64,000 nt of DNA from Pseudolactococcus insecticola (GCF_011170065.1 NZ_BLLH01000006.1:1-64000), one strand, 5' to 3'; counted from the stretch's first letter, positions 1 through 10,223 are shown. The notes: a model not told the origin generated them from the sequence alone. Translations and numbers: made by a program.

Positions 1-372
1 TGAGCTCGATGTTGGAGCACTTGGTGCTTCCGTTGGGTCTGAACTTGTTGATGGAGTTTCAGATTTAACTGGCGGTTGTACTGTCGTCGTGTCCGGTGTT
101 TCTTCTGGGGCTGAGCTCGATGTTGGAACACTTGGTGCTTCCGTTGACTCTGAGCTTGTTGACGGTTCTTCAGATTTAACTGGCGGTTGTACTGTCGTCG
201 TGTCCGGTGTTTCTTCTGGGGCTGAGCTCGATGTTGGAGCACTTGGTGCTTCCGTTGGGTCTGAACTTGTTGATGGAGTTTCAGATTTAACTGGCGGTTG
301 TACTGTCGTCGTGTCCGGTGTTTCTTCTGGGGCTGAGCTCGATGTTGGAGCACTTGGTGCTTCTGCTGGCTC
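1..372. repeat. 111-bp tandem repeats encoding a 37-residue stalk unit
   Basis: The string gagctcga recurs at 2, 113, 224 and 335, exactly 111 bases apart. The units are nearly identical at DNA level and keep the minus-strand frame open, encoding 37 residues each (starting DTTTVQPPVKSE). The array continues past the left edge. Small substitutions are visible, for example KSEEP in place of KSETP. The plus-strand translation of these repeats is a shadow. Confidence 0.9.
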
Positions 373-1089
373 TGAACTTGTTGATGTTTCTTCAGCGTCA
401 GTAGACGACTCAGATGTCGTTTCTGGCTCTGAAACTGCTGTAGACGCTTCTGAAGAAGTTGGTGTCGTAGACTCTATCGGATCAATAGGTCTTATGATAA
501 TTGGAAGCGCATAAACCGCCCATACCTCCTTTGTACCATCTTCCCAAACTCCAAATCCTAATATACCACTTGTTTGATCTGACAAACTAAATGTATAACC
601 CTCTGGGGTGTACTTAGCTAATCCCTCCGTATAAGTTAGGGACGCCTCCGCATAGGCGGCTGCCCTCCCCTCGACCTCGAAAGCAAGCGTTAATTCTGGT
701 AATGGCGTCACATGGGGAGATTTTTTAGCAGCTTCCGAGCTGTAGAAATCCGTTGTAAACTCTACTGGACCTTTCCCACTAGCAGGAAGTATATAGTATA
801 GTGGCTGCCCTGTATCTGGATCATAATAAGAGAATAGAGTATCGTCTGTTTCGTAGTGAGTATATTTAGGTGAGTTTACTACATAAAAGTAGTAAACAAA
901 TTTAACACGTATATTATTCCCCTTTGGACCGGCGACAATTCCTCCCTGTCCTATGTACTCCAAGGGAGCCATATCCGTCCAACCAATGGTATCTTCCGCA
1001 TGAACTGACTCTAGCATCATCGGTGCTTTTATCAAGCCACTTGACAGAAGGACCACAAAAAGGTATTTCCCAATACGTTTTGTCTTCAT
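1..1089 (-). CDS. Secreted Pro/Ser/Thr-rich repeat surface protein (C-terminus cut by window edge)
   Basis: An open minus-strand frame runs from ATG at 1089 to the window edge with no stop. It has an N-terminal signal peptide (MKTKRIGKYLF then a hydrophobic stretch, cleavage near residues 30-32 after VHA). A non-repetitive domain of about 165 residues, rich in Tyr and Pro, follows. After that comes a stalk of Pro/Ser/Thr/Glu-rich tandem repeats with motifs such as TTTVQPPVKSE and EAPSAPTSSSAPEETP. The start is preceded by AGGG in the spacer after the upstream gene, whose stop is only five bases away, so the two form an operon. Repeated stalks of this type usually end in a sortase LPXTG anchor; that end lies outside the window. 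The function of the N-terminal domain is not recognised. Confidence 0.8.
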   Translation of the reverse strand, partial: MKTKRIGKYLFVVLLSSGLIKAPMMLESVHAEDTIGWTDMAPLEYIGQGGIVAGPKGNNIRVKFVYYFYVVNSPKYTHYETDDTLFSYYDPDTGQPLYYILPASGKGPVEFTTDFYSSEAAKKSPHVTPLPELTLAFEVEGRAAAYAEASLTYTEGLAKYTPEGYTFSLSDQTSGILGFGVWEDGTKEVWAVYALPIIIRPIDPIESTTPTSSEASTAVSEPETTSESSTDAEETSTSSEPAEAPSAPTSSSAPEETPDTTTVQPPVKSETPSTSSDPTEAPSAPTSSSAPEETPDTTTVQPPVKSEEPSTSSESTEAPSVPTSSSAPEETPDTTTVQPPVKSETPSTSSDPTEAPSAPTSSS

Positions 1090-1094
1090 AAATT

Positions 1095-1592
1095 TTACCC
1101 TAAGTACAGCACGATATTGACTGCACCCCTTATATAGTACTTATAAAAATTAGTTTGTGAAAAACCATTATAAGTCGTGCTAATAACTTTCGTCCCTAAT
1201 GCTCCTTGTAAGATTGCTTGTTTTCCTAAAGACTGGATCAACTCGTCTGAAAAGCCTTCTAGCTGTTCAACTGTATTACTCATCGCCTCTACCAAAGTAG
1301 TCATCTTACCGGACTTGTCTACAACGTAGACATTCACGGGAACATAGTCTGTTTTTTTCGTTTTATTGGCTGATTTGACTGGAATATCAAGTTCTTGAAC
1401 TTGTGCAGTATTTGAAAGCGTTGCACCTGCAAGTGGCTTAGTATTTCCTGCTGGATCAGCCAAGGTCAACTCACTCTCCTCGTTATAAACAAGGTTGCCG
1501 GCCGCTGCGACTTGCCTCACACCAATCACAGCACCAACTACTAAAAAGCCAACAAAAATAGCTAAAAATTGATTTAGTCGTTTTCGTTTCAT
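1095..1592 (-). CDS. Small secreted protein of unknown function, first gene of a surface-protein operon
   Basis: A 165-residue protein with a basic start (MKRKRLNQF), a hydrophobic signal segment (residues about 9-30, ending VAAAG) and a mature part of about 135 residues. It ends just before the ATG of the repeat-rich surface protein, so the two are probably co-transcribed and may act together at the cell surface. I do not recognise the family. There is no LPXTG motif or cysteine lipobox, so it is probably released or held by a partner. A -10-like TATAAT lies upstream (1635-1640) but no good -35 was found. Confidence 0.7.
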   Translation of the reverse strand: MKRKRLNQFLAIFVGFLVVGAVIGVRQVAAAGNLVYNEESELTLADPAGNTKPLAGATLSNTAQVQELDIPVKSANKTKKTDYVPVNVYVVDKSGKMTTLVEAMSNTVEQLEGFSDELIQSLGKQAILQGALGTKVISTTYNGFSQTNFYKYYIRGAVNIVLYLG

Positions 1593-1691
1593 AAATAATA
1601 CCCTTTTCCCAATATAGTATTTTTAGTTTTCTTTATTATACACTATTTTACATGGCTTGTGTTAGTGGTTATATCAATATTTTGTAAAATT

Positions 1692-1721
1692 TGAAAAAAA
1701 ATAAGCATCTAAGCTTATTTT
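1692..1721 (-). terminator. Rho-independent terminator after thyA
   Basis: On the minus strand AAAATAAGC pairs with GCTTATTTT around a six-base loop, followed by a T run. It lies directly after the thyA stop. Confidence 0.8.
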
Positions 1722-1729
1722 CTAACTTT

Positions 1730-2569
1730 TTATATAGCCAAATCAAACTTCAACTGTGGCTTAACAGGTTCATAGTCAACCAACTCAAAATCCTCAGCTT
1801 TGATGTCAAAGAAATTAGTACCATCAGGGACATTTAGCTTCAAAATCGGATTGACATCGCTTGGAGCTCGACTCAAAAGCTCACGAGCATTGTCAAATTG
1901 ATTGTCATAAATATGCAAGTTGTTGATAAAATAGAAAAATTTACCGACTTGCCAGCCAAAGTGTTTGGCGATCATCATCTGAAGTGCCACGTATTGCATG
2001 GCATTGATGTGGTGAGCAACCAGCATATCATTACTGCGCTGCGTCAGAGTCGCGTCAAGATAAATGATATCGCCAACCCGTCTGACGTCAAACATTGACT
2101 GAAAAGCACAGGGCAACAGACCTTCTGTCGCTTCAAAGTCGTCGTATTGCCATAAGTTGATGATATTTCTGCGATTCCAAGGATTTTTTTCAAACCCATC
2201 TAGCAGTTTACCGATAATATCATGCTTTTTGACCGTCGCACCATAGCGCTGCCCAATATTTCCCGTTTCACCAATCTCCCAGTCACTCCAGTATTTGACG
2301 CCATACTTATCCTCAAGCACGGATAAATCACTTGTCTGATCTTGGTAGATCCACAAGAGCTCTTTGATGGCTGATTTGATTGGAATCGGGCGCAAAGTTG
2401 TGATGGGAAACTCACCTTTACTCAAATCATACTCTGCAAATGAGCCTGTGATATATTTGGAATTGGCGGTTTTTCCATCCTTGTACTTTGGACGGGCATT
2501 CTCACTCCAGACGCCTTCTGTCATGATTTTGTTAATGTTATCAATAAAGATTTGATCTGCTTTTCTCAT
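1730..2569 (-). CDS. thyA: Thymidylate synthase
   Basis: Converts dUMP to dTMP using methylene-tetrahydrofolate; cytosolic. The 279-residue length and divergent sequence fit lactococcal ThyA. The catalytic cysteine is residue 154 in LLPCAFQ, where most bacteria have PCH. The phosphate-binding arginine pair (NRR, residues 132-134) and the substrate-binding motifs [18 protein letters not shown] and NNLHIYD are present. The ATG start is supported by a -10 box (TAAAAT, with an upstream TGG) exactly six bases before it, which predicts a leaderless mRNA. It is monocistronic, with a terminator directly downstream. Confidence 0.97.
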   Translation of the reverse strand: MRKADQIFIDNINKIMTEGVWSENARPKYKDGKTANSKYITGSFAEYDLSKGEFPITTLRPIPIKSAIKELLWIYQDQTSDLSVLEDKYGVKYWSDWEIGETGNIGQRYGATVKKHDIIGKLLDGFEKNPWNRRNIINLWQYDDFEATEGLLPCAFQSMFDVRRVGDIIYLDATLTQRSNDMLVAHHINAMQYVALQMMIAKHFGWQVGKFFYFINNLHIYDNQFDNARELLSRAPSDVNPILKLNVPDGTNFFDIKAEDFELVDYEPVKPQLKFDLAI

Positions 2570-2575
2570 GCTATT

Positions 2576-2584
2576 ATTTTACCA
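2576..2584 (-). promoter_or_regulatory. Extended -10 promoter, predicted leaderless thyA transcript
   Basis: Minus strand reads TGGTAAAAT, then six bases, then ATG of thyA. There is no room for a Shine-Dalgarno sequence if transcription starts 6-7 bases after the -10. Confidence 0.55.
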
Positions 2585-2613
2585 TTTCATTGATTTTTTT
2601 GCGAGAGACTAGC

Positions 2614-4503
2614 TCAAAAGGCAGATAAGTAGTCATAGCGCTCATATTTTTCGAGTAAGTCAGCATTTTTCTCGTCAAGCTCTGCTTGTAAGCCCGCAAG
2701 TTTGCCAAAGTCGCTACCATTTTCGGTCATTTCAGCTGTGATAGCTTCGATAGTTTCTTCGAGCGCCATGATCTCATCTTCGATTTTCGCCCACTCCTGC
2801 TGCTCAGCATAGGTCATGCGGGGCGCTTTTTCTTTTGGCGCTACATGCTGTTGCGTCTCTACTTTTGGTAATAGCTTCGCGCTACTTGCTTTTTCATCAG
2901 CAAGCTTATCTGCTAAGTAGTTTGAGTAAAGTTTGTGGATTTCTGTGACGCTACCATTGTCAAAAACGAGTAGCTTTGAAGCCACTTTATCTAGAAAATA
3001 CCGGTCATGGCTGACGGTGATGACCACGCCTTGATAGTGCTGGATAAAGTTCTCAAGAACCGTCAAGGTTGCAATGTCAAGGTCATTTGTCGGCTCGTCA
3101 AGCAGCAAAACATTTGGCTGTTCAAGGAGAATTTTTAGCAAATACAGGCGTTTTTTTTCGCCACCTGAAAGTTTTGAAATCTGCGTGCCGTGCGTTGTTC
3201 GTGGAAAAAGAAACTGTTCTAGTAGATTCACCACGCTAATCGACTCACCTGTTGAGGTTTGGGCATTATCGGCAATTTCTTGGAGAAAATTGATCACGCG
3301 TTTTGTGTCATCAAGTCCACGGATTTGTTGGGAAAAATAGCCGATTTTGACTGTTTCGCCAATGTCAACACGCCCAGAATCAGGTATTAAATCACCATTG
3401 ATGAGATTGAGCAGGGTTGATTTCCCTGTCCCGTTATTGCCGACAATACCGATTCTATCTGTGTTTTGCACCAGTAAATCAAAATCTCGTAAAATCACTT
3501 TTTTAGGATTGTATGCAAAATTAACCTGCTCAAAATTGATGACTTTTTTGCCAATGCGTGACGTAGCGACGTTGATTGATAAATCGTCTTTAGTGGTCAC
3601 ACTTTGGACGTCTTTTTTGATGTCTTCAAAGCGGTCAATTCTCGCTTGTTGCTTGGTAGCACGGGCCTGCGGTGACTTGCGAATCCAGGCCAGTTCTTGC
3701 TTATACAATTGCTGATTTTTATGATGTTGACTGGCGTCTCGTTCATCATTTTCGGCTTTTTGCTGCAGATAATCTTGATAATTCCCCTGATATTCGATCA
3801 AGCGACCGCTATCTAGCTCGAAAATGCGTGTGGCAAGATTGTCCAAAAAATATCGATCATGCGTGATAAAAAGGACGGTCTGACGGGCATTTTTTAGATA
3901 GTTTTCAAGCCAAGCAATCGTGTCAACGTCAAGATGGTTGGTCGGCTCATCAAGCAGTAATAAATCTGCTGGATTTAGCAATGCCTGTGCCAGTTGGACA
4001 CGGCGTTTCTGACCACCCGACAAGGTCTTGATTTGCGCCGTCAGATCAGGAAGTTTCAGTTTTGACAGCACAATTTTGACCTGATTTTCTACTTCCCAGG
4101 CTTCGATTGCAGTCATTTCTTCTTCGATTTTGCTGAGTTTAGTTTGCAATTTTTCATTAGTCGGATCTTGCGTCAAATCAAACAGTGCCGCTTCATATCG
4201 CTTGATTGCCTGCATCTGTGGCAACTCGTCAGACAAGACAGCATCCATGATTGACAGCTCGTCATCAAAAGATGGATCCTGCGTCAGGTATTCGATTTTA
4301 AAATCATTGCGCCCAAAAAATGGTGAATTATCACCGTCAAAACCAGCAGTCCCTGAAATAACATCAAGCAAGGTCGTCTTACCCGTCCCATTTACCCCAA
4401 TCAGACCAATCCGATCCAGCGGATGAATCAGAAAATTCAGGTTTGAAAAAACAGTCTTGTCACCGACGGATTTCGTCAGGTTTTCCACTCGAAAATCTGT
4501 CAT
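2614..4503 (-). CDS. ABC-F family ATPase, Uup-like
   Basis: A 629-residue soluble protein with two ABC ATPase domains and no membrane segments. First domain: Walker A GVNGTGKTT (about residues 37-45) and signature LSGGQKRR. Second domain: Walker A GNNGTGKST (about 357-365) and signature LSGGEKKR. A charged coiled coil forms the last 80 residues or so (EEQQEWAKIEDEIMALEETI region), typical of Uup. ABC-F proteins act on ribosomes; Uup-type members are linked to translation and to transposon excision or branched-DNA phenotypes rather than antibiotic resistance. The start overlaps the stop of cca by 4 bases, so the gene ends the cca operon. Confidence 0.9.
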   Translation of the reverse strand: MTDFRVENLTKSVGDKTVFSNLNFLIHPLDRIGLIGVNGTGKTTLLDVISGTAGFDGDNSPFFGRNDFKIEYLTQDPSFDDELSIMDAVLSDELPQMQAIKRYEAALFDLTQDPTNEKLQTKLSKIEEEMTAIEAWEVENQVKIVLSKLKLPDLTAQIKTLSGGQKRRVQLAQALLNPADLLLLDEPTNHLDVDTIAWLENYLKNARQTVLFITHDRYFLDNLATRIFELDSGRLIEYQGNYQDYLQQKAENDERDASQHHKNQQLYKQELAWIRKSPQARATKQQARIDRFEDIKKDVQSVTTKDDLSINVATSRIGKKVINFEQVNFAYNPKKVILRDFDLLVQNTDRIGIVGNNGTGKSTLLNLINGDLIPDSGRVDIGETVKIGYFSQQIRGLDDTKRVINFLQEIADNAQTSTGESISVVNLLEQFLFPRTTHGTQISKLSGGEKKRLYLLKILLEQPNVLLLDEPTNDLDIATLTVLENFIQHYQGVVITVSHDRYFLDKVASKLLVFDNGSVTEIHKLYSNYLADKLADEKASSAKLLPKVETQQHVAPKEKAPRMTYAEQQEWAKIEDEIMALEETIEAITAEMTENGSDFGKLAGLQAELDEKNADLLEKYERYDYLSAF

Positions 4504-5699
4504 TTGCGTACATCCTTTACATAGTTTAAAATAGCGGTCTCACTATTTTCAAGTTGGTTTCTGACAATGGCAAGCTCAATCTCATGAAAAAGTTCGCCGA
4601 TTTCTGGGCCAGGTTTGATGTCAAATGCCGTCATAATCTGACCAGCAGTCATGACAATTTCTTTTCGTTCTCTGATTTGCAAAGCGTCAGAAAGCGCACA
4701 AATTCGCTCAAAATCAGTCTCAGCACCCTGTGCGGCTAACAGTTCTTCAACCAGAGTCAAACTTGATAGTCCCAAATGATAAAGGTCTTCTGACGAAAAA
4801 GCAGCTGCTTTGCGATGCTGATAAGCCGTCAGAAAGTGCGTGACTTGACCTGCAAAATCCTTTGAAACTTTCCATTTTTTCAGCAAAAATTTCCCGTCAG
4901 AATAGCCTAGAGAATGAAGTAAATATCCCCAAGCCTGCACTGAATTTGTAAAGACAAATCCTTCTGGCAGTTTAAGCAACTGGGCAAGTTTCTGCGCATC
5001 AGAAAAACCAGGCAGATAATCTGCTGCTGAAATCGCAAGTAAATCACGAAAACCCTTTTGCCAAAAATCAGCTGTCAAAAGTTTATCAAGTTCGATAAAA
5101 ATTCGTTCAATTGAGATTTTTTCAAGCAAATGGGCATGAGATTTCATGGCGACAAACGTCTCACTTGCCAGCTCAAAATCAAGCACAGCAGCAAAACGTA
5201 ACCCACGCATGATCCGAAGTGCATCCTCGTTAAAACGGTCTTGTGGTGTGCCAACAGCCCTCAAAATACGATTTTCAAGATCATCAAGCCCGTGATATAA
5301 GTCAATGACATCCCCATTTTCAGCGAGTGCAAAGGCATTTATCGTGAAATCTCGCCGCAGCAAGTCCTCCGACAACTGCCGCACGAAATTCACATGGCTG
5401 GGCCTGCGATAGTCGACATAAACGTCCTCAGTCCGAAAGGTCGTGACCTCATATTCACCACCATTTTCAAGTACCAAAACAGTCCCGTGCTCAATACCAA
5501 TATCAATCGTGTGCTCAAAAATTCGCTTGGTTTCAGCAGGATAAGCGCTCGTTGCGATATCAACGTCATGAATCTCACGATCCAGCAAGACATCACGGAC
5601 ACTTCCCCCGACAAAATAGGCCTCATAGCCAGCATTTCTGATTTTTTGCAAAATCGGCAGAGCTTCTACAAACTCCGCCGGCATTTTTTCTAGTCTCAT
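4500..5699 (-). CDS. cca: CCA-adding tRNA nucleotidyltransferase
   Basis: A 399-residue class II enzyme that builds or repairs the 3' CCA end of tRNAs. The head domain contains [13 protein letters not shown] and the metal-binding HDVDIATSA. Next come the [11 protein letters not shown] and DPQ-like regions and the helical body and tail usual in Firmicutes. The start ATG overlaps the TGA of dapB (ATGA). Its neighbours dapB, degV and an ABC-F gene form a tightly packed operon with little or no intergenic space. Confidence 0.95.
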   Translation of the reverse strand: MRLEKMPAEFVEALPILQKIRNAGYEAYFVGGSVRDVLLDREIHDVDIATSAYPAETKRIFEHTIDIGIEHGTVLVLENGGEYEVTTFRTEDVYVDYRRPSHVNFVRQLSEDLLRRDFTINAFALAENGDVIDLYHGLDDLENRILRAVGTPQDRFNEDALRIMRGLRFAAVLDFELASETFVAMKSHAHLLEKISIERIFIELDKLLTADFWQKGFRDLLAISAADYLPGFSDAQKLAQLLKLPEGFVFTNSVQAWGYLLHSLGYSDGKFLLKKWKVSKDFAGQVTHFLTAYQHRKAAAFSSEDLYHLGLSSLTLVEELLAAQGAETDFERICALSDALQIRERKEIVMTAGQIMTAFDIKPGPEIGELFHEIELAIVRNQLENSETAILNYVKDVRK

Positions 5700-6460
5700 A
5701 AAAGGTGCTCAAGCCCGTAAACCAGTTCAGTGATTGTCATGACTTGCTTGATGCCAATGTTGACGCCGCTCATAAACGACACGCGATCATAAGAATCATG
5801 ACGCAAAGTCAAGCCTTCTCCATTTGCCCCAAAAATCACTTCCTGATGTGCAACAAGGCCAGGCAAGCGTACAGAATGGATCCGCATGCCGTCAAACTCA
5901 GCACCACGTGCGCCAGCAATCGTCTCAACTTCGTCAGCCGCACCTTGTTTTTTGTAAGTGCGCGTTTCCTTGATCAGCTCTGCCGTTTTGACCGCAGTAC
6001 CTGACGGCGCATCTTTTTTCTTATCATGGTGCAACTCGATAATTTCCACGTCTGGGAAATATTTGGCTGCTTTTTGTGAAAATTCCATGAGCAAAATCGC
6101 ACCAATTGCGAAATTCGGCGCAATCAATCCGCCCAGTCCTTTGCTTTTAGATAAGGCAATCAATTCTGTTATCTGTGCTTCTGTAAAACCTGTTGTCCCG
6201 ACAACAGGACGAAAACCATTTTCCAAGGCAAATTTTGTATTGTCATAAGCCACGCTTGGCATGGTGAAATCTACCCAAACATCTGCGGCAAAACCAGCTA
6301 AATCAGCTTTGTCATTGAAAACAGGCACGCCGTCAATCTCTTTTTCAGTTGCAAATGGATCGACAAGTGCTGCTAATTCTAGCGTGTTGTCATTTTTAAC
6401 CATATCAACGGCTGTTGAGCCCATGCGACCTTTGAAACCTGCAATAATTACTTTTGTCAT
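5696..6460 (-). CDS. dapB: 4-hydroxy-tetrahydrodipicolinate reductase
   Basis: A 254-residue NAD(P)H-dependent enzyme of the diaminopimelate/lysine branch, needed for peptidoglycan precursors. It has the N-terminal nucleotide-binding motif GFKGRMGS (residues 8-15), VGTTGFT, the catalytic region [15 protein letters not shown], and a C-terminal LRHDSYDR segment. It overlaps cca (ATGA) and abuts degV (TAATG), so translation of the three is probably coupled. Confidence 0.95.
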   Translation of the reverse strand: MTKVIIAGFKGRMGSTAVDMVKNDNTLELAALVDPFATEKEIDGVPVFNDKADLAGFAADVWVDFTMPSVAYDNTKFALENGFRPVVGTTGFTEAQITELIALSKSKGLGGLIAPNFAIGAILLMEFSQKAAKYFPDVEIIELHHDKKKDAPSGTAVKTAELIKETRTYKKQGAADEVETIAGARGAEFDGMRIHSVRLPGLVAHQEVIFGANGEGLTLRHDSYDRVSFMSGVNIGIKQVMTITELVYGLEHLL

Positions 6461-7305
6461 TAGTTTAATTTCGGACTGATACCAAATCCGAGTGCTCCTT
6501 CTCCTAAGTGTGTGCCGATCACAGCACCAAATGTTGCGATGGCAACGTCAAATCCTTTATCTTCAAGCTCATAAGCAACCTCACGTGCTTTCTCAGGAAT
6601 ATTCGAATGTATCACATAAACCTGATAGTCGCCGTCTTTTGTCGTCTCAGCAAGTATTTTATACAGGCGTTTGAACGCTTTTTTACTGGTTCTGATTTTC
6701 TCGTAAACGACGATATTCCCCTCATTGTCAAAGCGTAAGATTGGCTTGATATTGAGTAGATTACCGATAATGGCGGCACCATTTGACAGGCGCCCGCCCT
6801 TGACCAAGTGGTCCAAGTCATCCACGATGATAAAGGCTGTTGTTTTGTCAATGATTTCCTGCATTTCTGTCACGAGGAAGTCAAAACCAGCGTTGGTTTT
6901 CGTCATGTTATACGCCATCTCGACCATGTAGCCAAGCGGTGCTGACGTGATTTTTGTATCTGGAAAGGCAACCTCAAGCCCGTCAAACTCGCTTGTCAGA
7001 TACTGGATATTTTGCCAAAATCCTGAAATGCCAGCCGTCAAAAATAGCCCGACAACATGGGTATAGCCATCTTTTTGTAAAGTTTCTAGCAAATCTGAGA
7101 GCTCAGCCACACTAGGTTGGCTGGTTTTTGGCAGATCACTCGCAGCTGCCATTTTGCTGTAAAATTGCTCAGTCGTGAGATTTTGGCCTTCGATGTAGCT
7201 CTCACCGTCAATGAAAACAGGAATATCCAGCACAAAAACGTTGTCCTTTGCGCGAATATCATCAGTCAAAAAAGCTGACGTGTCTGTGATAATAGCTGTC
7301 TTCAT
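6460..7305 (-). CDS. DegV family fatty-acid-binding protein
   Basis: A 281-residue DegV/EDD-fold protein. Typical motifs are the N-terminal TDTSAFL, the ligand-contact stretch [10 protein letters not shown], the [12 protein letters not shown] region and [21 protein letters not shown]. Family members bind fatty acids (FakB type) and hand them to the FakA kinase for phosphorylation. It is the gene before dapB and shares its start/stop junction. No fakA lies in the window, so the specific role is inferred from family only. Confidence 0.9.
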   Translation of the reverse strand: MKTAIITDTSAFLTDDIRAKDNVFVLDIPVFIDGESYIEGQNLTTEQFYSKMAAASDLPKTSQPSVAELSDLLETLQKDGYTHVVGLFLTAGISGFWQNIQYLTSEFDGLEVAFPDTKITSAPLGYMVEMAYNMTKTNAGFDFLVTEMQEIIDKTTAFIIVDDLDHLVKGGRLSNGAAIIGNLLNIKPILRFDNEGNIVVYEKIRTSKKAFKRLYKILAETTKDGDYQVYVIHSNIPEKAREVAYELEDKGFDVAIATFGAVIGTHLGEGALGFGISPKLN

Positions 7306-7307
7306 GC

Positions 7308-7688
7308 TTAAAATTCCAAATTCACGCCAGGCTCATCCAAGGCAATCTCTGTGACTTCATAAGTCAAGCGTTTTAGAAGATCAAACAAAGGCGCGGCAAG
7401 CATCTGCATGTCGTCTTGCGTTAGTTCATTTCGATCCTCAATGACTTGCCCACGAATGTAGTTCATCTGACTCAAAGAGCCTGAAATCACGAGATTTTCA
7501 AGGACAATCATAAATGTCAACAGACCGTTAATCGCCGTGTCTGCCTCGCTTGCATTTTCAAGATTATCAACTAACTGAAACTGGACATTGAGATTAGTCT
7601 CAGGTGTGCCATTTTCAGTTTCCCACTCTAAGTTTCTTGCATCATAGTGGAATTGGTGGACAAATTCTTTTTCGCGTTCAATTTTCAT
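7308..7688 (-). CDS. DUF1149 family protein
   Basis: The longer open frame could start at 7826, but that region overlaps the HAD gene in another frame. The start at 7688 ([13 protein letters not shown]) matches the usual DUF1149 N-terminus and gives 126 residues. Its ATG overlaps the HAD gene stop by 11 bases. DUF1149 proteins are found in lactococci and streptococci. They have been compared with SecB-like folds, but I regard the function as unknown. It is part of the trmD-degV-dapB-cca string. Confidence 0.8.
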   Translation of the reverse strand: MKIEREKEFVHQFHYDARNLEWETENGTPETNLNVQFQLVDNLENASEADTAINGLLTFMIVLENLVISGSLSQMNYIRGQVIEDRNELTQDDMQMLAAPLFDLLKRLTYEVTEIALDEPGVNLEF

Positions 7689-8292
7689 CAGTAAAGTTCT
7701 CCCATGTTTTAATATGTAAATCAGCGCCCAAGGCGTCGTTTTCAGTAAATAAATCAGCGTCGTCAAACAAAATTGTTTGAACTCCTGCGTTTTTTCCGGC
7801 TTTAACATCAAGCGGCCTATCGCCAATCATGACCGTCTCATCAGGCACAAGACCGTATTTAGCGACCAGATAGTTGATTGCCTCAGGGTTAGGCTTTCTG
7901 GCGAAAGCATTGTCGCTCGTCACGATTTCCGTGAACAATGGTAGTAAATCAGCCAGAAGACGGTAGGTTGTATCGTCACGATGGCTGAGGATGAAATGCC
8001 TACCACCACCTGCAACGATTGTTTTTAAAATCTCAGGTATGGCTGGATAATAGGCCACATCTTGCGTCAGCTCATGCTCTAAAGTATGAAAATCAGCTAG
8101 AAAATCAGCACCAGATGTATAGTCCAAGGCAAACTTGCGAATTGAGTACCGCTTGACAAAATCCTCTAAGTCAAAATCCGCATCAAGTTTGACCTTGTGC
8201 TGCTTCATCGTCTGCCTAAGCGCTATCATCATCGCTGGATAGGTGTCAAACAAGGTGCCGTCAAAGTCCCAAATATAATTTTTATACCGCAT
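7678..8292 (-). CDS. HAD-superfamily hydrolase, phosphoglycolate-phosphatase-like
   Basis: 204 residues with all four HAD motifs. Motif I is [11 protein letters not shown], motif II the serine in LSHRD, motif III the lysine in ARKPNPEA, and motif [12 protein letters not shown]. The alpha-helical cap lies between motifs I and II, so it is a subfamily I phosphatase of small molecules. The substrate is not predictable from sequence. Its start overlaps the end of trmD by 11 bases, which suggests translational coupling. Confidence 0.9.
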   Translation of the reverse strand: MRYKNYIWDFDGTLFDTYPAMMIALRQTMKQHKVKLDADFDLEDFVKRYSIRKFALDYTSGADFLADFHTLEHELTQDVAYYPAIPEILKTIVAGGGRHFILSHRDDTTYRLLADLLPLFTEIVTSDNAFARKPNPEAINYLVAKYGLVPDETVMIGDRPLDVKAGKNAGVQTILFDDADLFTENDALGADLHIKTWENFTDEN

Positions 8293-9010
8293 GATCAGCC
8301 GCCTTTAAGTCAGAAAGCATGGCTTTTTCTTCATCAGAAAAGTCGTACGCTTCAAGCAGGTCAGGACGTAATCGTAAGGTTTTCGCCAAACTTTCACGCA
8401 AGCGCCATTTGCGGATGTTTTCATGATGCCCGCTCATCAGAACATCCGGAACTTTGAGCCCACGAAAGTCCTCAGGACGTGTGTATTGCGGATACTCAAG
8501 CAGACCTGACGAGAAACTGTCATCTTCATGGCTTGCTTTTTTTCCCAAAACATCTGGAATCAGCCGAACGGTCGCATCAATCATGACAGACGCCGCAACT
8601 TCTCCTCCCGTCAGAACATAATCTCCAAGCGATACCTCATCAGTGACAAGGCTTTTGATACGCTCATCAAAACCTTCATAGTGACCACATAAAAAGACCA
8701 CTTGCGACTCCTGGGATAATTCTTCAGCAAATTTCTGATCAAAGGTGCGACCTGCTGGATCCATCATCAGCACCCGTGCATTCTCATGTGGAAATGACGC
8801 CATGGTATCAAAAATCGGCTGTGGCATGAGTAGCATCCCCTGACCACCACCATAAGGCATGTCATCAACGTGTTTTTGTGTGTTAGTTGCAAAATCACGA
8901 AAATTATGAAAATTTACCTCGATTTTGCCAGATTTTTGAGCACGACCAACGATGGAGTGTTCTAATGCTGAAAACATTTCTGGAAACAATGTCAATATAT
9001 CAATGCGCAT
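8282..9010 (-). CDS. trmD: tRNA (guanine-N1)-methyltransferase
   Basis: A 242-residue SPOUT-class enzyme that makes m1G37 in tRNAs reading CNN and related codons, needed for reading-frame maintenance. Characteristic motifs are [29 protein letters not shown], the knot segment [10 protein letters not shown] and the RLIPDVLG loop. It starts one base after the rimM stop, the conserved rimM-trmD order. Downstream it overlaps the HAD gene. Confidence 0.97.
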   Translation of the reverse strand: MRIDILTLFPEMFSALEHSIVGRAQKSGKIEVNFHNFRDFATNTQKHVDDMPYGGGQGMLLMPQPIFDTMASFPHENARVLMMDPAGRTFDQKFAEELSQESQVVFLCGHYEGFDERIKSLVTDEVSLGDYVLTGGEVAASVMIDATVRLIPDVLGKKASHEDDSFSSGLLEYPQYTRPEDFRGLKVPDVLMSGHHENIRKWRLRESLAKTLRLRPDLLEAYDFSDEEKAMLSDLKAADHAV

Positions 9011-9011
9011 C

Positions 9012-9527
9012 TCAATCGTCCAAACCTTCTAAAACAGCAACGTCAACTCGATTTTCAGCCACATTAACAGACAAAATCACATCATCTATAAAAGGCAATA
9101 GCAAATCTTTTTTACCTTGACGTTTGATGACCCAGACGTCATTTGCACCAGGCTGCAAAATCTCAGAAACAACGCCGATTTTTTCGTCATTTTCAAAAAC
9201 GTCAAGCCCAATGATATCGTCATAGTAAAACTCGTCGTCGCTTTCAAGTTCTGCACGATTTTCAGCTGCGATTTTCAATGAAAAATCACGAAAATTTTCA
9301 ACGTCGTTAATGCTATAAAGGCCGTCAAACTTGATAATATCTAAGTTTTTTTGCTTTCGGTGCGTTTTGACTTTCAGCGTTCTGACAAACTTGTCTGCCT
9401 TGTCAAAAAGGGCCAACTCAGCATTTTTTTGATAGCGCTCATCAGCAAAGTCCGTCACCGAAATCACACGAACTTCCCCCTGCAATCCCTGAGTGTTGAC
9501 AATCGTTCCTACTTTATAATAATCCAT
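9012..9527 (-). CDS. rimM: Ribosome maturation factor RimM
   Basis: 171 residues: an N-terminal RimM barrel ([15 protein letters not shown] near residues 7-21) and a C-terminal PRC barrel ([11 protein letters not shown] through [10 protein letters not shown]). It assists 30S head assembly and binds S19. It is the first gene of the trmD-cca operon. The -10 (TATAAT) ends six bases before the ATG, so no Shine-Dalgarno sequence is available and a leaderless transcript is predicted. Confidence 0.95.
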   Translation of the reverse strand: MDYYKVGTIVNTQGLQGEVRVISVTDFADERYQKNAELALFDKADKFVRTLKVKTHRKQKNLDIIKFDGLYSINDVENFRDFSLKIAAENRAELESDDEFYYDDIIGLDVFENDEKIGVVSEILQPGANDVWVIKRQGKKDLLLPFIDDVILSVNVAENRVDVAVLEGLDD

Positions 9528-9533
9528 ATTACC

Positions 9534-9542
9534 ATTATATCA
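9534..9542 (-). promoter_or_regulatory. Extended -10 promoter, leaderless rimM operon
   Basis: Minus strand TGATATAAT, six bases, then ATG of rimM. The promoter overlaps the T tract of the khpA terminator. Confidence 0.6.
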
Positions 9543-9568
9543 AAAAAAACGCCGTATTTCAGCGTTTT
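9542..9568 (-). terminator. Terminator after khpA
   Basis: AAAACGC and GCGTTTT pair around a nine-base loop, followed by a T run on the minus strand. It separates rpsP-khpA from rimM-trmD, which are often one operon in other Firmicutes. Confidence 0.75.
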
Positions 9569-9588
9569 GACATGACTAATCTGTCATT

Positions 9589-9828
9589 TCATTTATCAAC
9601 CAATAACCGTACTTTCTGACCAGAAACTGGCACAGAGTAGACAATTGTTCGGATTGCTTGGATGATTCTGCCTTGTTTGCCAATGATGCGACCCATATCT
9701 TGGTCAGCAACATGGAGGTGAAACTCTGTAAACTCTTCACCATCAACAACATCAATCTTGACAGCATCAGGGTCTGTCGTCAAAGGTTTCACAATGGTCA
9801 GCACCAATTCTTGCACATCTAAATCCAT
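9589..9828 (-). CDS. khpA: KH-domain RNA-binding protein KhpA
   Basis: A short KH protein with the GxxG loop in GRIIGKQGR. The frame is open from 9876, but MDLDVQELV at 9828 is the family N-terminus and is preceded by AGAGAA. It gives 79 residues, the normal KhpA/YlqC length. In streptococci KhpA works with KhpB/EloR as an RNA chaperone affecting cell elongation. It lies directly after rpsP, its conserved position. Confidence 0.92.
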   Translation of the reverse strand: MDLDVQELVLTIVKPLTTDPDAVKIDVVDGEEFTEFHLHVADQDMGRIIGKQGRIIQAIRTIVYSVPVSGQKVRLLVDK

Positions 9829-9911
9829 AGTTTTCTCTTTCTTTTGAACAAATTTTTGAGCAAAAAAAGCGACCAATCAGCCGCTTCTTCTCACAAATTT
9901 ATAAAATTTGC

Positions 9912-10190
9912 TTATTTTGAAGCGTATTTAGCTTCGTGGAATTTCTTCATAACGCCAGCTTTTGACAAGATGTTTTTAACTGTGTCAGAAGGTTGTGCGC
10001 CATTGCCAAGCCATTCAAGAATACGATCTTCTTTCAATGTTACTTGGTTTTCATCAGCGATAAGTGGGTTGTATGTCCCAACAGTTTCGATGAAACGGCC
10101 ATCACGTGGTGTACGTGAATCAGCAACGTTAATACGGTAGTAAGGTTTTTTCTTTGAACCCATGCGAGTCAAACGAATTTTTACAGACAT
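9912..10190 (-). CDS. rpsP: 30S ribosomal protein S16
   Basis: 92 residues with the S16 hallmark [20 protein letters not shown] and the [14 protein letters not shown] motif. A small subunit protein binding 16S rRNA helices at the body. It has a strong promoter upstream and an AGAGAAATATC leader giving an acceptable ribosome-binding site. khpA follows 83 bases later. Confidence 0.98.
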   Translation of the reverse strand: MSVKIRLTRMGSKKKPYYRINVADSRTPRDGRFIETVGTYNPLIADENQVTLKEDRILEWLGNGAQPSDTVKNILSKAGVMKKFHEAKYASK

Positions 10191-10223
10191 GATATTTCTC
10201 TTTTCTTTTTTCTTTACTTTATT

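Noticed and set aside
89-514. Plus-strand open frame of Val/Ser/Gly repeats
   Set aside because: It is the antisense of the 111-bp repeats; the minus strand has a signal peptide, a ribosome-binding site and a conventional PST-rich stalk.
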